From Nocardia wallacei (GTDB taxonomy: Bacteria; Actinomycetota; Actinomycetes; Mycobacteriales; Mycobacteriaceae): a stretch of 51,803 nucleotides of DNA. Positions 18,657 through 29,088 of the stretch are shown in pieces (within the stretch, counting starts at the first letter, position 1; each line of letters starts with the position of its first letter). The translations under genes and the position numbers were made by a program. A model generated the notes under the pieces. It was not told where the DNA came from. It did not search any database and was given only the letters and a program-made list of their open reading frames with translations. The DNA is taken from assembly GCF_029869545.1 (NCBI RefSeq), contig NZ_JARWQD010000257.1, forward strand, positions 1 through 51,803, written 5' to 3'.

Positions 18657-18897
18657 CTATTCCATCCTGCCCGAAATCGGACGCTCGGTGTAATCACGAT
18701 TCGGCGGTACGACTCCCGACACGCCGAAAGTCAACTCGTGATCAGCCCCCTTACCTGCGGTGCCGAACCACCACCGCAAGCCGTCACACTGGTGCACGAT
18801 GAGCTGACGATCCGTGCTTGTCACTGACCCTCTATGACGCGCCCCGATCGCCACCTGTCCTTATGATCAGGGGCTAGCAACCGACCCGAGGGGACTG

Positions 18898-19878
18898 ATG
18901 ACCGGCTTTCTGCTACGACGCGCGCTCAACTATGTCGTGCTGCTGGTACTGGCGACCTTCCTGACCTTCAGCCTCGCGTCACTGACCTTCCGCCCCCTGG
19001 ACAGCCTCGAGCAGCGCAATCCGCGCCCGCCACAGTCGGTGATCGATGCCAAGGCCGAGGAACTGCACCTGAACGAGCCGATACCGCAGCGCTATTGGAC
19101 CTGGGTGAGCGGTATCGCGCACGGCGATTTCGGCAAGACCCTCGCCGGGCAGCCGGTCAGCGACGAACTGGGCCGGCGGGTCGGCGTCAGCCTGCGGCTG
19201 CTGATCGTGGGCTCACTGGTCGGCACCGTGCTGGGCGTGCTGATCGGCGCGGCCGGGGCAATCCGGCAGTACCGGTTCAGCGACTACTTCACGACCGTCG
19301 TATCGCTGCTGGTGCTGAGCACGCCGGTATTCCTGCTCGCCACCCTGTTGAAATACGGTGCGCTGGAGATCAATACGATCAGCGGCAAACAGATCTTCCT
19401 CTATACCGGCGAGACCTCGGCGACCGCCGTGCACGGGTTGTGGAATCAGATCGTCGACCGCGTCCAGCACATGGTGGTCCCCACCCTCGGCCTGGCCCTG
19501 GCCGGAATGGCCAGCTACAGCCGCTATCAGCGCAACGCCATGCTCGATGTGCTACAGAGCGATTTCATCCGCACCGCCCGCGCGAAGGGCCTCACCCGCA
19601 GCCGCGCGCTGTACAAGCACGGCCTGCGAACCGCGTTGATCCCGATGGCGACCCTGTTCGCCTACAGCCTGGGCGCGCTGATCACCGGCGCCACCTTCAC
19701 CGAGAAGATCTTCGGCTGGCACGGCGTCGGCGAGTGGCTCGTCGACGGCATCAACGCCCAGGACCTCTACGTCGTGGCGACCGTCACGGCGTTCGCCGGA
19801 TTGGTGGTGCTGGTATCGGGCCTGCTGTCCGATATCGCGTACGCGATCCTCGATCCCCGGGTGCGGGTGGGCTCATGA
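18898..19878 (+). CDS. ABC importer permease, DppB/OppB type
   Basis: 326 residues with about six hydrophobic segments. The N-terminus ([20 protein letters not shown]) and the EAA loop ([20 protein letters not shown], then [13 protein letters not shown]) are those of peptide/nickel permeases. The large periplasmic loop after TM1 is present. The ATG at 18898 has GAGGGGA upstream and is preceded by a 241-bp promoter-sized gap to the divergent HAD gene. First gene of a six-gene operon; its stop overlaps the next start (ATGA). Confidence 0.9.
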   Translation: MTGFLLRRALNYVVLLVLATFLTFSLASLTFRPLDSLEQRNPRPPQSVIDAKAEELHLNEPIPQRYWTWVSGIAHGDFGKTLAGQPVSDELGRRVGVSLRLLIVGSLVGTVLGVLIGAAGAIRQYRFSDYFTTVVSLLVLSTPVFLLATLLKYGALEINTISGKQIFLYTGETSATAVHGLWNQIVDRVQHMVVPTLGLALAGMASYSRYQRNAMLDVLQSDFIRTARAKGLTRSRALYKHGLRTALIPMATLFAYSLGALITGATFTEKIFGWHGVGEWLVDGINAQDLYVVATVTAFAGLVVLVSGLLSDIAYAILDPRVRVGS

Positions 19879-20834
19879 CCGAAGCCGAGATCATCGTTCA
19901 GGGCGCGCCCGAGCCGCAGGCCGCCGGTCGCCGGAAACTGGTGTGGCGCAGGTTTCTTCGCAACAAGCCGGCGGTGGCCGGTGGCGTCGTGCTGCTGCTG
20001 ATGCTGGTGCTGGCCTTCGTGCTGCCGTACTTCCTCCCCTACGACTACCAGGAACTGGACTACAAGGCGCTGCTGAAGCCGCCGAGCCCCCAGCATCCGT
20101 TCGGCACCAACCAGATCGGCCAGGACGTGCTGGCGCAGACCCTGCGCGGATTGCAGAAGTCACTGCTCATCGGGTTCAGCGTCGCGCTGATCGCGAGCGT
20201 CATCGCGGCCCTGGCCGGATCGGTCGCCGGGCTGCTGGGCGGCTGGACCGACCGCGCGATCATGTGGCTGGTGGATCTGCTGCTGGTGGTGCCGAGCTTC
20301 ATCATCATCGCGATCTTCGCGCCGCGGATGAAGGGCAGCGGATCGATCCTGCTGCTGATCGCCCTGCTCGCCGTGTTCAGCTGGATGATCAGCGCGCGGA
20401 TCGTACGCGGGCTGACGCTGAGCCTGAAGGAACGCGAATTCGTCCGCGCGGCACGCTATATGGGCGCCTCGACGTGGACCGTGATCACCACCCACATCGT
20501 TCCGAACATCGCGTCGATTCTGATCATCGACACCACGCTCGCGATCGGCGTGGCGATCATGTCCGAGACGGGGCTGAGCTTCCTGGGGTTCGGCGTGCAG
20601 CCGCCGGACGTATCGCTCGGCTCGCTGATCGCGGCCGGGACGAAGTCCGCGCTCACCTATCCGTGGCTGTTCCTGTTCGCCGGTGGCCTGCTGATCATCA
20701 CCGTGCTGTGCGCCAACCTCGTCGGCGACGGCCTGCGCGATGCCTTCGACCCCAGCGCGAAACGGGCCCGGACACCACGCAAGAGGGCCGATCGGAAGGC
20801 GGCCGCTGCCACGGAACGGGAGACCACAGCATGA
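19875..20834 (+). CDS. ABC importer permease, DppC/OppC type
   Basis: 319 residues. N-terminal cytoplasmic part with OppC_N ([20 protein letters not shown]), the family signature [19 protein letters not shown], and the EAA loop ([20 protein letters not shown]). C-terminal [19 protein letters not shown] is typical of DppC. The C-terminal tail is Lys/Arg-rich. It pairs with the upstream permease to form the membrane channel. Four-bp overlaps at both ends indicate coupled translation in fixed ratio. Confidence 0.9.
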   Translation: MTEAEIIVQGAPEPQAAGRRKLVWRRFLRNKPAVAGGVVLLLMLVLAFVLPYFLPYDYQELDYKALLKPPSPQHPFGTNQIGQDVLAQTLRGLQKSLLIGFSVALIASVIAALAGSVAGLLGGWTDRAIMWLVDLLLVVPSFIIIAIFAPRMKGSGSILLLIALLAVFSWMISARIVRGLTLSLKEREFVRAARYMGASTWTVITTHIVPNIASILIIDTTLAIGVAIMSETGLSFLGFGVQPPDVSLGSLIAAGTKSALTYPWLFLFAGGLLIITVLCANLVGDGLRDAFDPSAKRARTPRKRADRKAAAATERETTA

Positions 20835-22714
20835 CCGAGAACGACCGCGCCGTCGCAACCGCCGAGCCGCTGCGCACCACTACCGCACCGCTGCTGGAGG
20901 TTTCGGACCTGCACGTGTCGTTCCCCAGCGAGGAGGGCCGCATCGATGCGGTGCGCGGGGTGAGCTATTCGGTATCCGACGGTGAGGTGCTGGCCATCGT
21001 CGGCGAATCCGGGTCCGGCAAGTCGGTGTCGTCGCTCGCCGTGATCGGCCTGCTGCCCGAGCAGGCTCGGATCCGGGGTTCGATCCGGTTGCGGGGCAAG
21101 GAACTGCTGGGCATGAGCGATCGCCGGTTGTCGGCGCTGCGCGGCAGCCGGATCAGCATGGTCTTCCAGGATCCGCTCTCGGCGCTCACGCCGGTGTACA
21201 AGGTCGGCGATCAGATCGCGGAAGCCCTGCTGGCGCACAAGAAGATGAGCCGGGAGCAGGCCGCGGAGCGGGCGGTGGAACTGCTGGACCTGGTCGGCAT
21301 CCCGGAACCGGCCCAGCGCGCCAAGGCTTTCCCGCACGAATTCTCGGGCGGCATGCGCCAGCGGGTGGTGATCGCGATGGCGATCGCCAACGACCCGGAG
21401 CTGATCATCTGCGACGAGCCGACCACCGCGCTCGACGTGACCGTGCAGAAACAGATCCTCGACCTACTGCGCAAGGCGCGCGATATCACCGGCGCCGGCG
21501 TCGTCATGATCACCCACGATATGGGTATCGCCGCCACCCTGGCGGATCGAGTGGCCGTCATGTACGCGGGGAAGATCGTCGAGACCGCCTCGGCCACCGA
21601 GCTTTTCAATGCTCCTCGGATGCCGTACACGGTCGGCCTGCTGGGTTCGATCCCGCGCATGGACGGCCCCGCGCGGCGGCCGCTGATTCCGATCGTCGGC
21701 GCCCCGCCCGCGATGCACGCCCTGCCGCCGGGCTGCCCGTTCACACCGCGCTGCCCGGTCTCCATCGATGAGTGCCGCGCCGCGGAACCGCCGCTGCAGG
21801 ACACCGCGGCCGGTCACCGCGCCGCCTGCATCCGCACCGCCGAGGTCGGCACCGACGACCTGTTCACGGCCTACCGTCAGGAGATCAGCGAGCCGAGGCC
21901 CGAGACCGAGCCGGATTCGCGGGTGGTGCTCGCAGTGTCGGATCTGGTCAAGACCTTCCCGATCACCTCCGGCGTCGTGTTCAAGCGTCGCACCGGCGAG
22001 GTGCGTGCGGTCGACGGCATCAGCTTCGAGCTGCGCAGCGGGCGGACGCTGGCGCTGGTCGGCGAGTCCGGTTCCGGCAAGTCCACGACCTTGTCGCAGG
22101 TGATGGACCTGGTACAGCCCGAGGCGGGCACCATCGAGGTGCTCGGCACCGAGGTCTCCCGGCTCACCAAGGCGCAGCGGCGCGAGATCCGCCGCAAGAT
22201 GCAGATCGTCTTCCAGGATCCGTCCGCCTCCCTCGACCCGCGCCTGCCGATCTCCGACGCGCTGGCCGAGCCGCTGCGCATCGACGGTCGCTCGCGCGAG
22301 GAGATCCGCAGGCGCGTACCGGAATTGCTGAAGCAGGTCGGGCTGCGCCCCGAGCACGCCGACCGCTACCCCGCCGACTTCTCCGGCGGTCAGAAGCAGC
22401 GCATCAATATCGCGCGCGCCCTGGCCCTCGACCCCGAACTGCTGGTGCTCGACGAACCGGTGTCCTCGCTCGACGTCTCCATCCAGGCGGGCGTGCTGAA
22501 TCTGTTGCGAGACCTGCAGATCGAGCGGGGGCTGTCGTACCTGTTCGTCTCGCACGATCTCTCGGTGGTCCGTAACCTCGCACACGACATCGCCGTCATG
22601 TACCAGGGCAAGATCGTGGAATCCGGTCCGGCGGACCGGATCTTCCGGGAGCCGCAACACGAATACACCCGTGCCCTCATAGACGCCGTACCGGTTCCGG
22701 TCGTCGCGCGGTAG
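20831..22714 (+). CDS. Fused double ATPase of peptide-type ABC importer (DppD-DppF)
   Basis: 627 residues with two complete nucleotide-binding domains in tandem. The first has Walker A GESGSGKS (about 58-65), signature FSGGMRQR and Walker [15 protein letters not shown]. The second has Walker A GESGSGKS (about 411-418), signature FSGGQKQR and Walker [14 protein letters not shown]. Between them is the oligopeptide-transporter C-terminal element ([19 protein letters not shown]) with its conserved cysteines. The fusion of D and F subunits is common in actinobacteria. It energises the two permeases encoded just upstream; its start overlaps the previous stop by 4 bp. Confidence 0.92.
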   Translation: MTENDRAVATAEPLRTTTAPLLEVSDLHVSFPSEEGRIDAVRGVSYSVSDGEVLAIVGESGSGKSVSSLAVIGLLPEQARIRGSIRLRGKELLGMSDRRLSALRGSRISMVFQDPLSALTPVYKVGDQIAEALLAHKKMSREQAAERAVELLDLVGIPEPAQRAKAFPHEFSGGMRQRVVIAMAIANDPELIICDEPTTALDVTVQKQILDLLRKARDITGAGVVMITHDMGIAATLADRVAVMYAGKIVETASATELFNAPRMPYTVGLLGSIPRMDGPARRPLIPIVGAPPAMHALPPGCPFTPRCPVSIDECRAAEPPLQDTAAGHRAACIRTAEVGTDDLFTAYRQEISEPRPETEPDSRVVLAVSDLVKTFPITSGVVFKRRTGEVRAVDGISFELRSGRTLALVGESGSGKSTTLSQVMDLVQPEAGTIEVLGTEVSRLTKAQRREIRRKMQIVFQDPSASLDPRLPISDALAEPLRIDGRSREEIRRRVPELLKQVGLRPEHADRYPADFSGGQKQRINIARALALDPELLVLDEPVSSLDVSIQAGVLNLLRDLQIERGLSYLFVSHDLSVVRNLAHDIAVMYQGKIVESGPADRIFREPQHEYTRALIDAVPVPVVAR

Positions 22715-22720
22715 GAGCAG

Positions 22721-24400
22721 ATGATGAGAGTCCGTGGGTTCGGCACCGTATGCGTCTGCGTCGTCGTCGCGATCGGCCTCGTCGGATGTGCCTCCGACAG
22801 CACGGCACCGCCCGAGGGTGCGGGCCGGGTCGGGACCACCAGTGACATCAACCCCAGGCCGCGCGAGGAGGTCCGCGACGGCGGCAATCTGCGGCTCGCT
22901 ACCACCAGCTTCCCGGCGAACTGGAATGTCGTGTCCAACGACGGGAACGAGGTGGAGATCGCCGATATCGTCCGCCCGATGCTGCCGCGGGCCTTCGATG
23001 TCGACGCCGCCGGGCGGCTGTCGATCAACCACGACTACTTCACCGACATCCAGCTGACCGGCACCGATCCGCAGCAGGTCACCTACACGATCAACCCGAA
23101 GGCCGTGTGGAGCGACGGCACGCCGATCACCTGGGCGGACATCGCCTCGCAGGCCCATGCCCTCAGCGGCCGGGACAAGGGCTTCCTGATCGCCATGACC
23201 AGCGGATTCGACCGGGTCACGAAGGTCGAGCGGGGCGTGGACGACCGCCAGGCGGTCCTCACCTTCGACCGGCACTACGCGGAGTGGCGCGGCCAGTTCG
23301 CGGGCAACGCGATGCTGTATCCGAAGTCGGTCACGGCCACGCCGGAGTCGTTCAACAAGAGCCTGGTCGACGGCATCTCGCTCACGGCGGGGCCGTTCCT
23401 GGTGCAGTCGACCGATCGCACGCAGGGCCGGATCGTGCTGGCGCGCAACCCCGCATGGTGGGGCGAGGCGCCCAAGCTCGACACCATCACCTACTCCGTC
23501 CTCGACCGCTCGGCGTGGACGTCGGCCCTGCAGAACAACGAACTCGACGCGGTCCTGCTCTCCACCATCGACGATGTCCGGACGGTGCGCGGCACACCGG
23601 GCATGGTGATCCGGCGGGCGCCCGGTAATCGCTGGCGGCACTTGACCTTCAACGGTTCGCCCGGCTCGATTCTCGCCGACCCCGCACTGCGCGTGGCGAT
23701 CTCGAAGGCGATCGACCGCGGGGCGATCGCCGCCGCCATTCAGAACGGCCTGGTCGATGACCCGAAACCGTTGAACAACCACGTGTATCTGCAAGGCCAG
23801 GAAGGGTATCGGGACAATTCCGCCCCGGTCGCCTACGACCCGGACGCCGCCGCGCGCATGCTCGACGAACTCGGCTGGCGGCCCAACGGCGCGGTCCGCG
23901 AGAAGGACGGCCGCAAGCTGACGATCCGCGATGTCATGTACAACGACGCCACCTGGGTGCAGGTCGCGCAGATCATCCAGCAGAATCTCGCCCGGGTCGG
24001 CGTCGAACTGACCATCGACACCCGTCCCGGGCAGGGCTATTTCACCGATGTGATCCAGCCCGGAGATTTCGACGCCACCCAGTTCACGTTCCAGGGCGAC
24101 GCGTTCCCGCTCAGCAGCATGCCGCAGATCTATGCCTACAACCCGGGTGATCTGCAGGGCAACTACGGCCGCATCGGCTCGCCGGAGCTCAATGCCCTGA
24201 TCGAGCGGACGATTTCCGAACTCGACCCGCAGCGCGCGATCGAACTGGCCAACGAGGTGGACCGGAAGGTCTTCGAGGAGGGTCACTCGCTGCCGCTGAC
24301 CCAGCACGAGGGCAATTGGGGCCTGCGGGCGGACCTGGCCAACTACGGGGCACCCGGGCTGGCATCCTACGACTACACCAAGATCGGGTTCACCGAATGA
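22721..24400 (+). CDS. Peptide/nickel-type ABC substrate-binding lipoprotein (copy 1)
   Basis: 559 residues of SBP family 5. Lipobox IGLVGC about residue 25 (MMRVRGFGTVCVCVVVAIGL before it). Family elements include WSDGTPITWADI, YPKSVTATPESFN and DPDAAARMLDELGW. It should capture peptides or related solutes outside the membrane and deliver them to the DppB/C-type permease. It starts 6 bp after the ATPase gene. It is a close paralog of the next gene along its whole length, which points to tandem duplication followed by divergence, mostly in the N-terminal and middle ligand regions. A second ATG lies at 22724. Confidence 0.9.
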   Translation: MMRVRGFGTVCVCVVVAIGLVGCASDSTAPPEGAGRVGTTSDINPRPREEVRDGGNLRLATTSFPANWNVVSNDGNEVEIADIVRPMLPRAFDVDAAGRLSINHDYFTDIQLTGTDPQQVTYTINPKAVWSDGTPITWADIASQAHALSGRDKGFLIAMTSGFDRVTKVERGVDDRQAVLTFDRHYAEWRGQFAGNAMLYPKSVTATPESFNKSLVDGISLTAGPFLVQSTDRTQGRIVLARNPAWWGEAPKLDTITYSVLDRSAWTSALQNNELDAVLLSTIDDVRTVRGTPGMVIRRAPGNRWRHLTFNGSPGSILADPALRVAISKAIDRGAIAAAIQNGLVDDPKPLNNHVYLQGQEGYRDNSAPVAYDPDAAARMLDELGWRPNGAVREKDGRKLTIRDVMYNDATWVQVAQIIQQNLARVGVELTIDTRPGQGYFTDVIQPGDFDATQFTFQGDAFPLSSMPQIYAYNPGDLQGNYGRIGSPELNALIERTISELDPQRAIELANEVDRKVFEEGHSLPLTQHEGNWGLRADLANYGAPGLASYDYTKIGFTE

Positions 24401-24429
24401 TCTACCGATCCCGACGGAAGGAGCGATCC

Positions 24430-26100
24430 ATGCGGATCCGTTCGACAGTGTCTCGGCTCGCGATACCCGCGGTCGCCCTCGGAATGGTCCTGTCGGGATG
24501 CGCCGCCTCGGACGATGCCGGGACCGGAACCTCCGCGATCGGGGCCACCAACGACACCAATCCGCACGATGTCAGCGAGTTGCGGGACGGGGGCAATCTG
24601 CGGCTGTCGCTCTCGTCGTTCCCGGAGAACTGGAACGCGCTGCATATCGACAGCGATGCCGACGTCAGCAGTGTGGAGCGGCCGATGATGCCGCAGGCGT
24701 ACCGGATCGACGCCGCCGGTGACCCGAGTCTGAATACCGACTACTTCACCAGCATCGAACTCACCAACACCACGCCGCAGCAGGTCGTCTACACGATCAA
24801 CCCCAAGGCCACGTGGAGCGACGGCACCCCGATCACCTGGGAGGACATCGCCGCCCAGGCCCATGCGCTCAGCGGTAGGGACAAAGCCTTCCTGATCAGC
24901 AACAACCAGGGCTTCGATCGGGTCCAGAAGGTCGAACGCGGCGCCGACGACCGGCAGGCGGTCGTCACCTTCGACAAGCACTTCGCCGACTGGCGCGGAC
25001 AGTTCGCGGGTAACAGCTTCCTGTATCCGAAATCGGTGACCGCGACCCCGGAGTCGTTCAACAACAGCCTCGTCAACGGGATCTCCGTGACCGCCGGGCC
25101 GTTCCAGGTGCAGTCCACCGATCGCGCGCAGGGCCGCATTGTTCTCGGCCGCAATCCGCAGTGGTGGGGGGCGACGCCGAAGCTCGACAACATCACCTTC
25201 AGCGTCCTGGACAACGCGGCACGCGTGCCCGCCCTGCAGAACAACGAGATCGACTCGGTGGGGATCGCGAGCCGCGACGAACTCAAGACCGCCCAGGGCG
25301 TCCCGGATATCGCGATTCGCCGCGCGCCCGCCAATCAATGGTCGCACCTGACCTTCAACGGCGCGCCGGGCTCGCTGCTGGCCGATCCCAAGGTGCGCGT
25401 TGCGATTTCGAAGGCGATCGATCGGCAGGGCATTGCCACCGCGATCGACAACGGACTCGTCGCCGATCCGAAGCCGCTCAACAATCACATCTACCTGGAG
25501 GGCCAGAAGGGCTATCGGGACAACAGTCTCGGCTTCGATCCGGACGCGGCCGCCCGCGAACTCGACGAGGCGGGCTGGAAGCTCAACGGCGATGTCCGCG
25601 AGAAGGACGGCCGCAAGCTCGAGATCCGCAACGTCATGTACAACCAGGACGTCTGGGTGCAGATCGCGCAGATCATGCAGCAGAACCTGGCGAGCATCGG
25701 CGTGAAGATGACCATCGACACCAAGCCCGGCACCGGCCTGTTCACCGATTACATCCAGCCCGGTGACTTCGATGTCGCGATGTGGAGCTGGGTCGGCGAT
25801 CCGTTCCCGCTTGGGAGCATCTTCCAGATCTGGGGTTACAACCCGAACGATCTGCAGGGCAATTACGGGCGTATCGGCTCGCCGGAGTTGAATGCCCTCA
25901 TCGAGCAGACGATCTCCGAATTGGACGCGAACAAGGCGATCGAGCTGGCGAATCAGGTGGACCGCGAGGTCTTCGAGGAGGGCCACTCGATTCCGCTGCT
26001 GCAGACACCGGGAATCGTCGCGGTGCGTGCCAATCTCGCCAATTACGGCGCGCGTGGCCTGGCCACCTACGACTGGACGAAAGTCGGCTTCCTGAAGTGA
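24430..26100 (+). CDS. Peptide/nickel-type ABC substrate-binding lipoprotein (copy 2)
   Basis: 556 residues, SBP family 5. Lipobox VLSGC near residue 22. It shares long runs with copy 1 (WSDGTPITW, QAHALSGRDK, YPKSVTATPESFN, DLQGNYGRIGSPELNALIE) while the ligand-facing parts differ, for example FDVAMWSWVGDPFPLGS here against FDATQFTFQGDAFPLSS in copy 1. That suggests a related but altered specificity served by the same permease. The ATG at 24430 follows GGAAGGAG. The gap from copy 1 is 29 bp. Confidence 0.9.
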   Translation: MRIRSTVSRLAIPAVALGMVLSGCAASDDAGTGTSAIGATNDTNPHDVSELRDGGNLRLSLSSFPENWNALHIDSDADVSSVERPMMPQAYRIDAAGDPSLNTDYFTSIELTNTTPQQVVYTINPKATWSDGTPITWEDIAAQAHALSGRDKAFLISNNQGFDRVQKVERGADDRQAVVTFDKHFADWRGQFAGNSFLYPKSVTATPESFNNSLVNGISVTAGPFQVQSTDRAQGRIVLGRNPQWWGATPKLDNITFSVLDNAARVPALQNNEIDSVGIASRDELKTAQGVPDIAIRRAPANQWSHLTFNGAPGSLLADPKVRVAISKAIDRQGIATAIDNGLVADPKPLNNHIYLEGQKGYRDNSLGFDPDAAARELDEAGWKLNGDVREKDGRKLEIRNVMYNQDVWVQIAQIMQQNLASIGVKMTIDTKPGTGLFTDYIQPGDFDVAMWSWVGDPFPLGSIFQIWGYNPNDLQGNYGRIGSPELNALIEQTISELDANKAIELANQVDREVFEEGHSIPLLQTPGIVAVRANLANYGARGLATYDWTKVGFLK

Positions 26101-26750
26101 TTTCCGGATCGGGCCATCCCCTGGCCTACCCGGTCCTGACCGCGTGCGGCGCCCTGGCGATATGCCTCGCCTGGGCGCCGTTCGCCGATCTGGAGCAGGT
26201 GAGCATGCTCGCCGCGGTGGCGCTGATCGTGGTGGGCTACACGGTGTTTCGGCTGGCCGTGGCGCTCGGCGGGGTGCCGGGGCGATCGGCGGGAACCGTG
26301 GAATGCAGGCGGGTTCGGCAGCAGTATCGGCTGCTCAGCCGCTCGTGGCTGGAATGGGAGTCCGGCGGGCGCAGGCATTGGCTGCCCATCTATTTCGATC
26401 CCGCGCTGGTGACCTTGCCAGCGTCGACAGTGCGAATGGCAGACGGCGCCATCCGGATCGGGGAGCTTCGCGTGTATCCCGCCGGGCGCCTGCGTGATTC
26501 GGAGCCGACGGGGAGGCTGATCGACAATCCGGCCCGCCCCGATCCGGACGGACCCGGGCATGCCGCACGGTCGGCCCGGTTCGTGCACAGACTGGTGCTG
26601 GACGCCCAATTCGCCGTTGCCGCACCGTTCGCCGCGCTGCTGTGGGTATATGTCGCGGGCGGCGGATTTCCCGCATTCGTCGGCGCCACAACCGTTGCCG
26701 CCGGTATCGCGACCTGGTTCGCGGCCATCCGAGGCTCGGATCCGAGCTGA
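26097..26750 (+). CDS. Membrane protein at the end of the importer operon
   Basis: 217 residues; not recognised. Two N-terminal hydrophobic helices (AYPVLTACGALAICLAWAPF, MLAAVALIVVGYTVFRLAVA), a central soluble region with WLEWESGGRRHWLPIYFDPA and a strand-rich stretch, then two C-terminal helices (VAAPFAALLWVYVAGGG, FVGATTVAAGIATWFAAI). The GTG start overlaps the stop of the upstream binding-protein gene (GTGA), so it is translated with the operon. It may be an accessory to the importer, but that is context only. Confidence 0.7.
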   Translation: MISGSGHPLAYPVLTACGALAICLAWAPFADLEQVSMLAAVALIVVGYTVFRLAVALGGVPGRSAGTVECRRVRQQYRLLSRSWLEWESGGRRHWLPIYFDPALVTLPASTVRMADGAIRIGELRVYPAGRLRDSEPTGRLIDNPARPDPDGPGHAARSARFVHRLVLDAQFAVAAPFAALLWVYVAGGGFPAFVGATTVAAGIATWFAAIRGSDPS

Positions 26751-26760
26751 CCACCGGTGT

Positions 26761-26834
26761 GCCGGGCACCGAATATCGCGACCAGCACCGACATCAGCCG
26801 GGGCACCGAATATCCCGACCCAGCACCGACATCA
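26761..26834. repeat. Tandem 36/38-bp direct repeat at convergent gene ends
   Basis: Copy 1 (26761-26796) and copy 2 (26797-26834) share GGGCACCGAATATC and AGCACCGACATCA with only a substitution and 1-nt insertions. The second copy ends in the agmatine deiminase stop codon. The array fills the 81-bp gap between the importer operon and the deiminase gene. Confidence 0.75.
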
Positions 26835-27848
26835 GCCGGTGAACAGCGGTTGCTGCTGGGTTGAACAGTGGATCCCCCCGCCGCCCTCGACCACCGCGTT
26901 GTATTCCACGCGCACTACCTCCCGGCCGGGGAAGGCGTCGGCCAGAATTCCGGCGGCTCGGTCGTCGCCGTGACGGTCGCCGTAGGCGGGCATGTACACG
27001 GCGTCGTTACCGATGTAGAAGTTGGCGTAGGAGTACAGGAAGTCGGGGCCGCGCTCGCCGGTCAATTCGGCCGCGTCCGGTTGCGGGAGTTCGATGATCT
27101 CGAAGTGCCTGCCCGCGGCGTCGGTGGCCTCGCGCAGGATCTCCCGCGCCTGGACCGCGGCGCGGGCGAAGACATCCTCCGGATCCGGACGAACCGGCCA
27201 ATCCACCAGGACCACACCGGGTGCGGCGAAACGGGCCACGGCGTCGACATGACAATCGGTGACGTCCTCACCCGCGACACCCTGCAACCACACCACTTTG
27301 GTGACGCCGAGCATTTCGCCCAGCGCCTTTTCGATCTCCTCGTGCGCGAGCCCGGGATTTCGGTTCGGATTGACCAATGCGCTCTCGGTCGTCAGCAGCG
27401 TGCCCTCGCCGTCCACCTCCAGTGCGCCGCCCTCGGTGACGATCGGCGCGATCACGCGAGGAATTCCCGCATGCTCGAGCACCTTTCGCGCCACCTTCGC
27501 GTCCATGTGGAATTCCGACTTCTGTCCCCAGCCGTTGAAGTTGAAGTCGATTCCGGCGGGACCGTCCGGTCCGGACACAAATGTCGGCCCGGTATCGCGA
27601 ATCCACAGATCGTCGAGGGGCGCGGGGACGACCTCCACGGCCGGACCGCAGGCCGCGCGCGCGTCGTCGACGTGCTCGCGCCGGGCCAGCAGCGTGACCG
27701 GCTCGCGCTCGGCGATCGCGCGGGCCAGACGCGTGATATCCGCGCGCACCAGCGGTAGCAGCTCCTCCCACACCGACTCCTTGGCCGGCCAGGCCAGCCA
27801 GGTCCGGGCGTGTGGAGCGGTCTCCGCCGGCATCGCGTAGCGCGTCAT
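26832..27848 (-). CDS. aguA: Agmatine deiminase
   Basis: 338 residues of the guanidino-group-modifying superfamily. It should hydrolyse agmatine to N-carbamoylputrescine and ammonia. Active-site elements seen: DDLWIRDTGPTFV (substrate Asp), FNFNGWGQKS, IVTEGGALEVDGEGTLLTTE, the His of DVTDCHVDAVARF, and the nucleophilic Cys in GGGGIHCSTQQQP near the C-terminus. Length fits the family. ATG at 27848. No N-carbamoylputrescine amidase gene is adjacent, which is unusual for a dedicated putrescine operon, so the partner must lie elsewhere or the enzyme works alone. Confidence 0.9.
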   Translation of the reverse strand: MTRYAMPAETAPHARTWLAWPAKESVWEELLPLVRADITRLARAIAEREPVTLLARREHVDDARAACGPAVEVVPAPLDDLWIRDTGPTFVSGPDGPAGIDFNFNGWGQKSEFHMDAKVARKVLEHAGIPRVIAPIVTEGGALEVDGEGTLLTTESALVNPNRNPGLAHEEIEKALGEMLGVTKVVWLQGVAGEDVTDCHVDAVARFAAPGVVLVDWPVRPDPEDVFARAAVQAREILREATDAAGRHFEIIELPQPDAAELTGERGPDFLYSYANFYIGNDAVYMPAYGDRHGDDRAAGILADAFPGREVVRVEYNAVVEGGGGIHCSTQQQPLFTG

Positions 27849-28218
27849 GGGCACGACGCTACCGACTTTTCCGAGACGCACCAAAAACTTTCGCCATTCG
27901 AGTTTGCAGATGCGCTTTCGTGGCGCCCACCTGCGCTGTGGCCGCGCATTTCGGCCATCGATGAACAATTCGGCTGTCGCAATTCCGCACCTGAGACATA
28001 ATTCCGTGGCCGATCCGCGCGGGCGTCGACCGACGACCGGTCTGTTGGAATTCCGTCGGGTGCGACACAATTCCGGTAGCCGCCCGGCTCGGCTCGACCG
28101 GTTCGCGGAAACCGTTGCGGGTCGCGGAGTTCCGGTATCGGCCGGGCGGCAATGCATCACCGACGGTCGGCGGGGAATGTGCGCACCCCGCGCGGATCGC
28201 AGTCGAGCAATACCGCCC
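27849..28218. other. 370-bp intergenic region with repeated AATTCCG motif
   Basis: No convincing coding sequence on either strand, and base composition is richer in A and T than around it. AATTCCG occurs at 27981, 28000, 28049 and 28069. The copies at 28000 and 28069 share a longer context (TGxGACAyAATTCCGkxGCC), and the spacings are about 19, 49 and 20 bp. A fifth, weaker form (AGTTCCGG) lies near 28128. It holds the promoter of the agmatine deiminase gene at its left end and the 3' end of the NmrA-like gene at its right. Confidence 0.5.
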
Positions 28219-29088
28219 TCAGGTGCGCGCCCCGATCGAACCGCCATCGAATTCCCGCAGGTGATCGGCGACCCACCGGGCGTAGGTGTGCGGCTCCCGC
28301 CCGAGCACCCGCCGCACATCCTCGGTGAGCACCTCGTTCCCACCGGCCCGGACATGCGCCGCTCCCTGCTGCGCACCGTCGATGAACGCGTCCGACAGAC
28401 CGGCGGCACGCAACATGTCCCGCGCCGCCTCGTCGGAGAGTGCCGTGGTCCGCAGCTCCCGGCCCAGCGCCGCACCGAGAATCGCCGCCTGGTCCGGCTC
28501 GGAGAGCAGTTCGGGCCCGGTCGGCGTGTACACCCGGCCGGTGTGTTCGCCGGAGACGAGCGCCTCGACCGCCACCGCCGCCACATCGCGGGGATCGACC
28601 ACACCCTGGCGGCCGTCACCCGTCCGCACCGGCACGACACCGGTCGCCCGGATCGGCTCGGCCCAGGACCGCGTGTTCGACGCAAAGGCGGTGGGGCGCA
28701 GGATCGTCCACTCCAGGCCGCTGGTGCGGACCGCCTCCTCACCGGGCAGATGCCACGTCCCGACCCCCGCCAGGTTCGCATCGCCGGTCCCGATCGCCGA
28801 CAGCTTCACGACCCGGCGCACCCCGGCCGCCCGCGCCGCGGCGACCAGCTCGGCGTCGGTATTCGTGTCGTCCGGACCCAGCACGCCGACCAGGAAGGCC
28901 GCCTCGACACCCGCCATGGCCGCGCGCACCGCCGCCGAGGCGGAGTAGTCCCCCTGCGCCACGTGCACTCCCGGGGGAAAGCTCGCTTCCGGATTCCGCG
29001 TCAGCGCTCGGACCGGCGCACCCCGGTCGACCAGCTGCCGCACTATCTCGCTACCGATGGTGCCCGTCGCACCCGTCACCAGAATCAT
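28219..29088 (-). CDS. NmrA-like NAD(P)-binding oxidoreductase
   Basis: 289 residues, atypical SDR. N-terminal Rossmann motif ILVTGATGTIGSEIVRQLVD, NADP-favouring RALTRNPE after strand 2, GVEAAFLVG after strand 4, and the mid-protein signature LEWTILRPTAFASN. Proteins of this type act as quinone/flavin reductases or redox sensors; the substrate is unknown. The longer open frame upstream is a shadow of the AraC gene. ATG at 29088. Divergent from an AraC regulator 87 bp away, which probably controls it. Confidence 0.85.
   Translation of the reverse strand: MILVTGATGTIGSEIVRQLVDRGAPVRALTRNPEASFPPGVHVAQGDYSASAAVRAAMAGVEAAFLVGVLGPDDTNTDAELVAAARAAGVRRVVKLSAIGTGDANLAGVGTWHLPGEEAVRTSGLEWTILRPTAFASNTRSWAEPIRATGVVPVRTGDGRQGVVDPRDVAAVAVEALVSGEHTGRVYTPTGPELLSEPDQAAILGAALGRELRTTALSDEAARDMLRAAGLSDAFIDGAQQGAAHVRAGGNEVLTEDVRRVLGREPHTYARWVADHLREFDGGSIGART

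Noticed and set aside
18657..18897. Riboswitch or metal operator before the ABC importer
   Set aside because: I could not find a conserved riboswitch core or a clear long dyad in this 241-bp gap.
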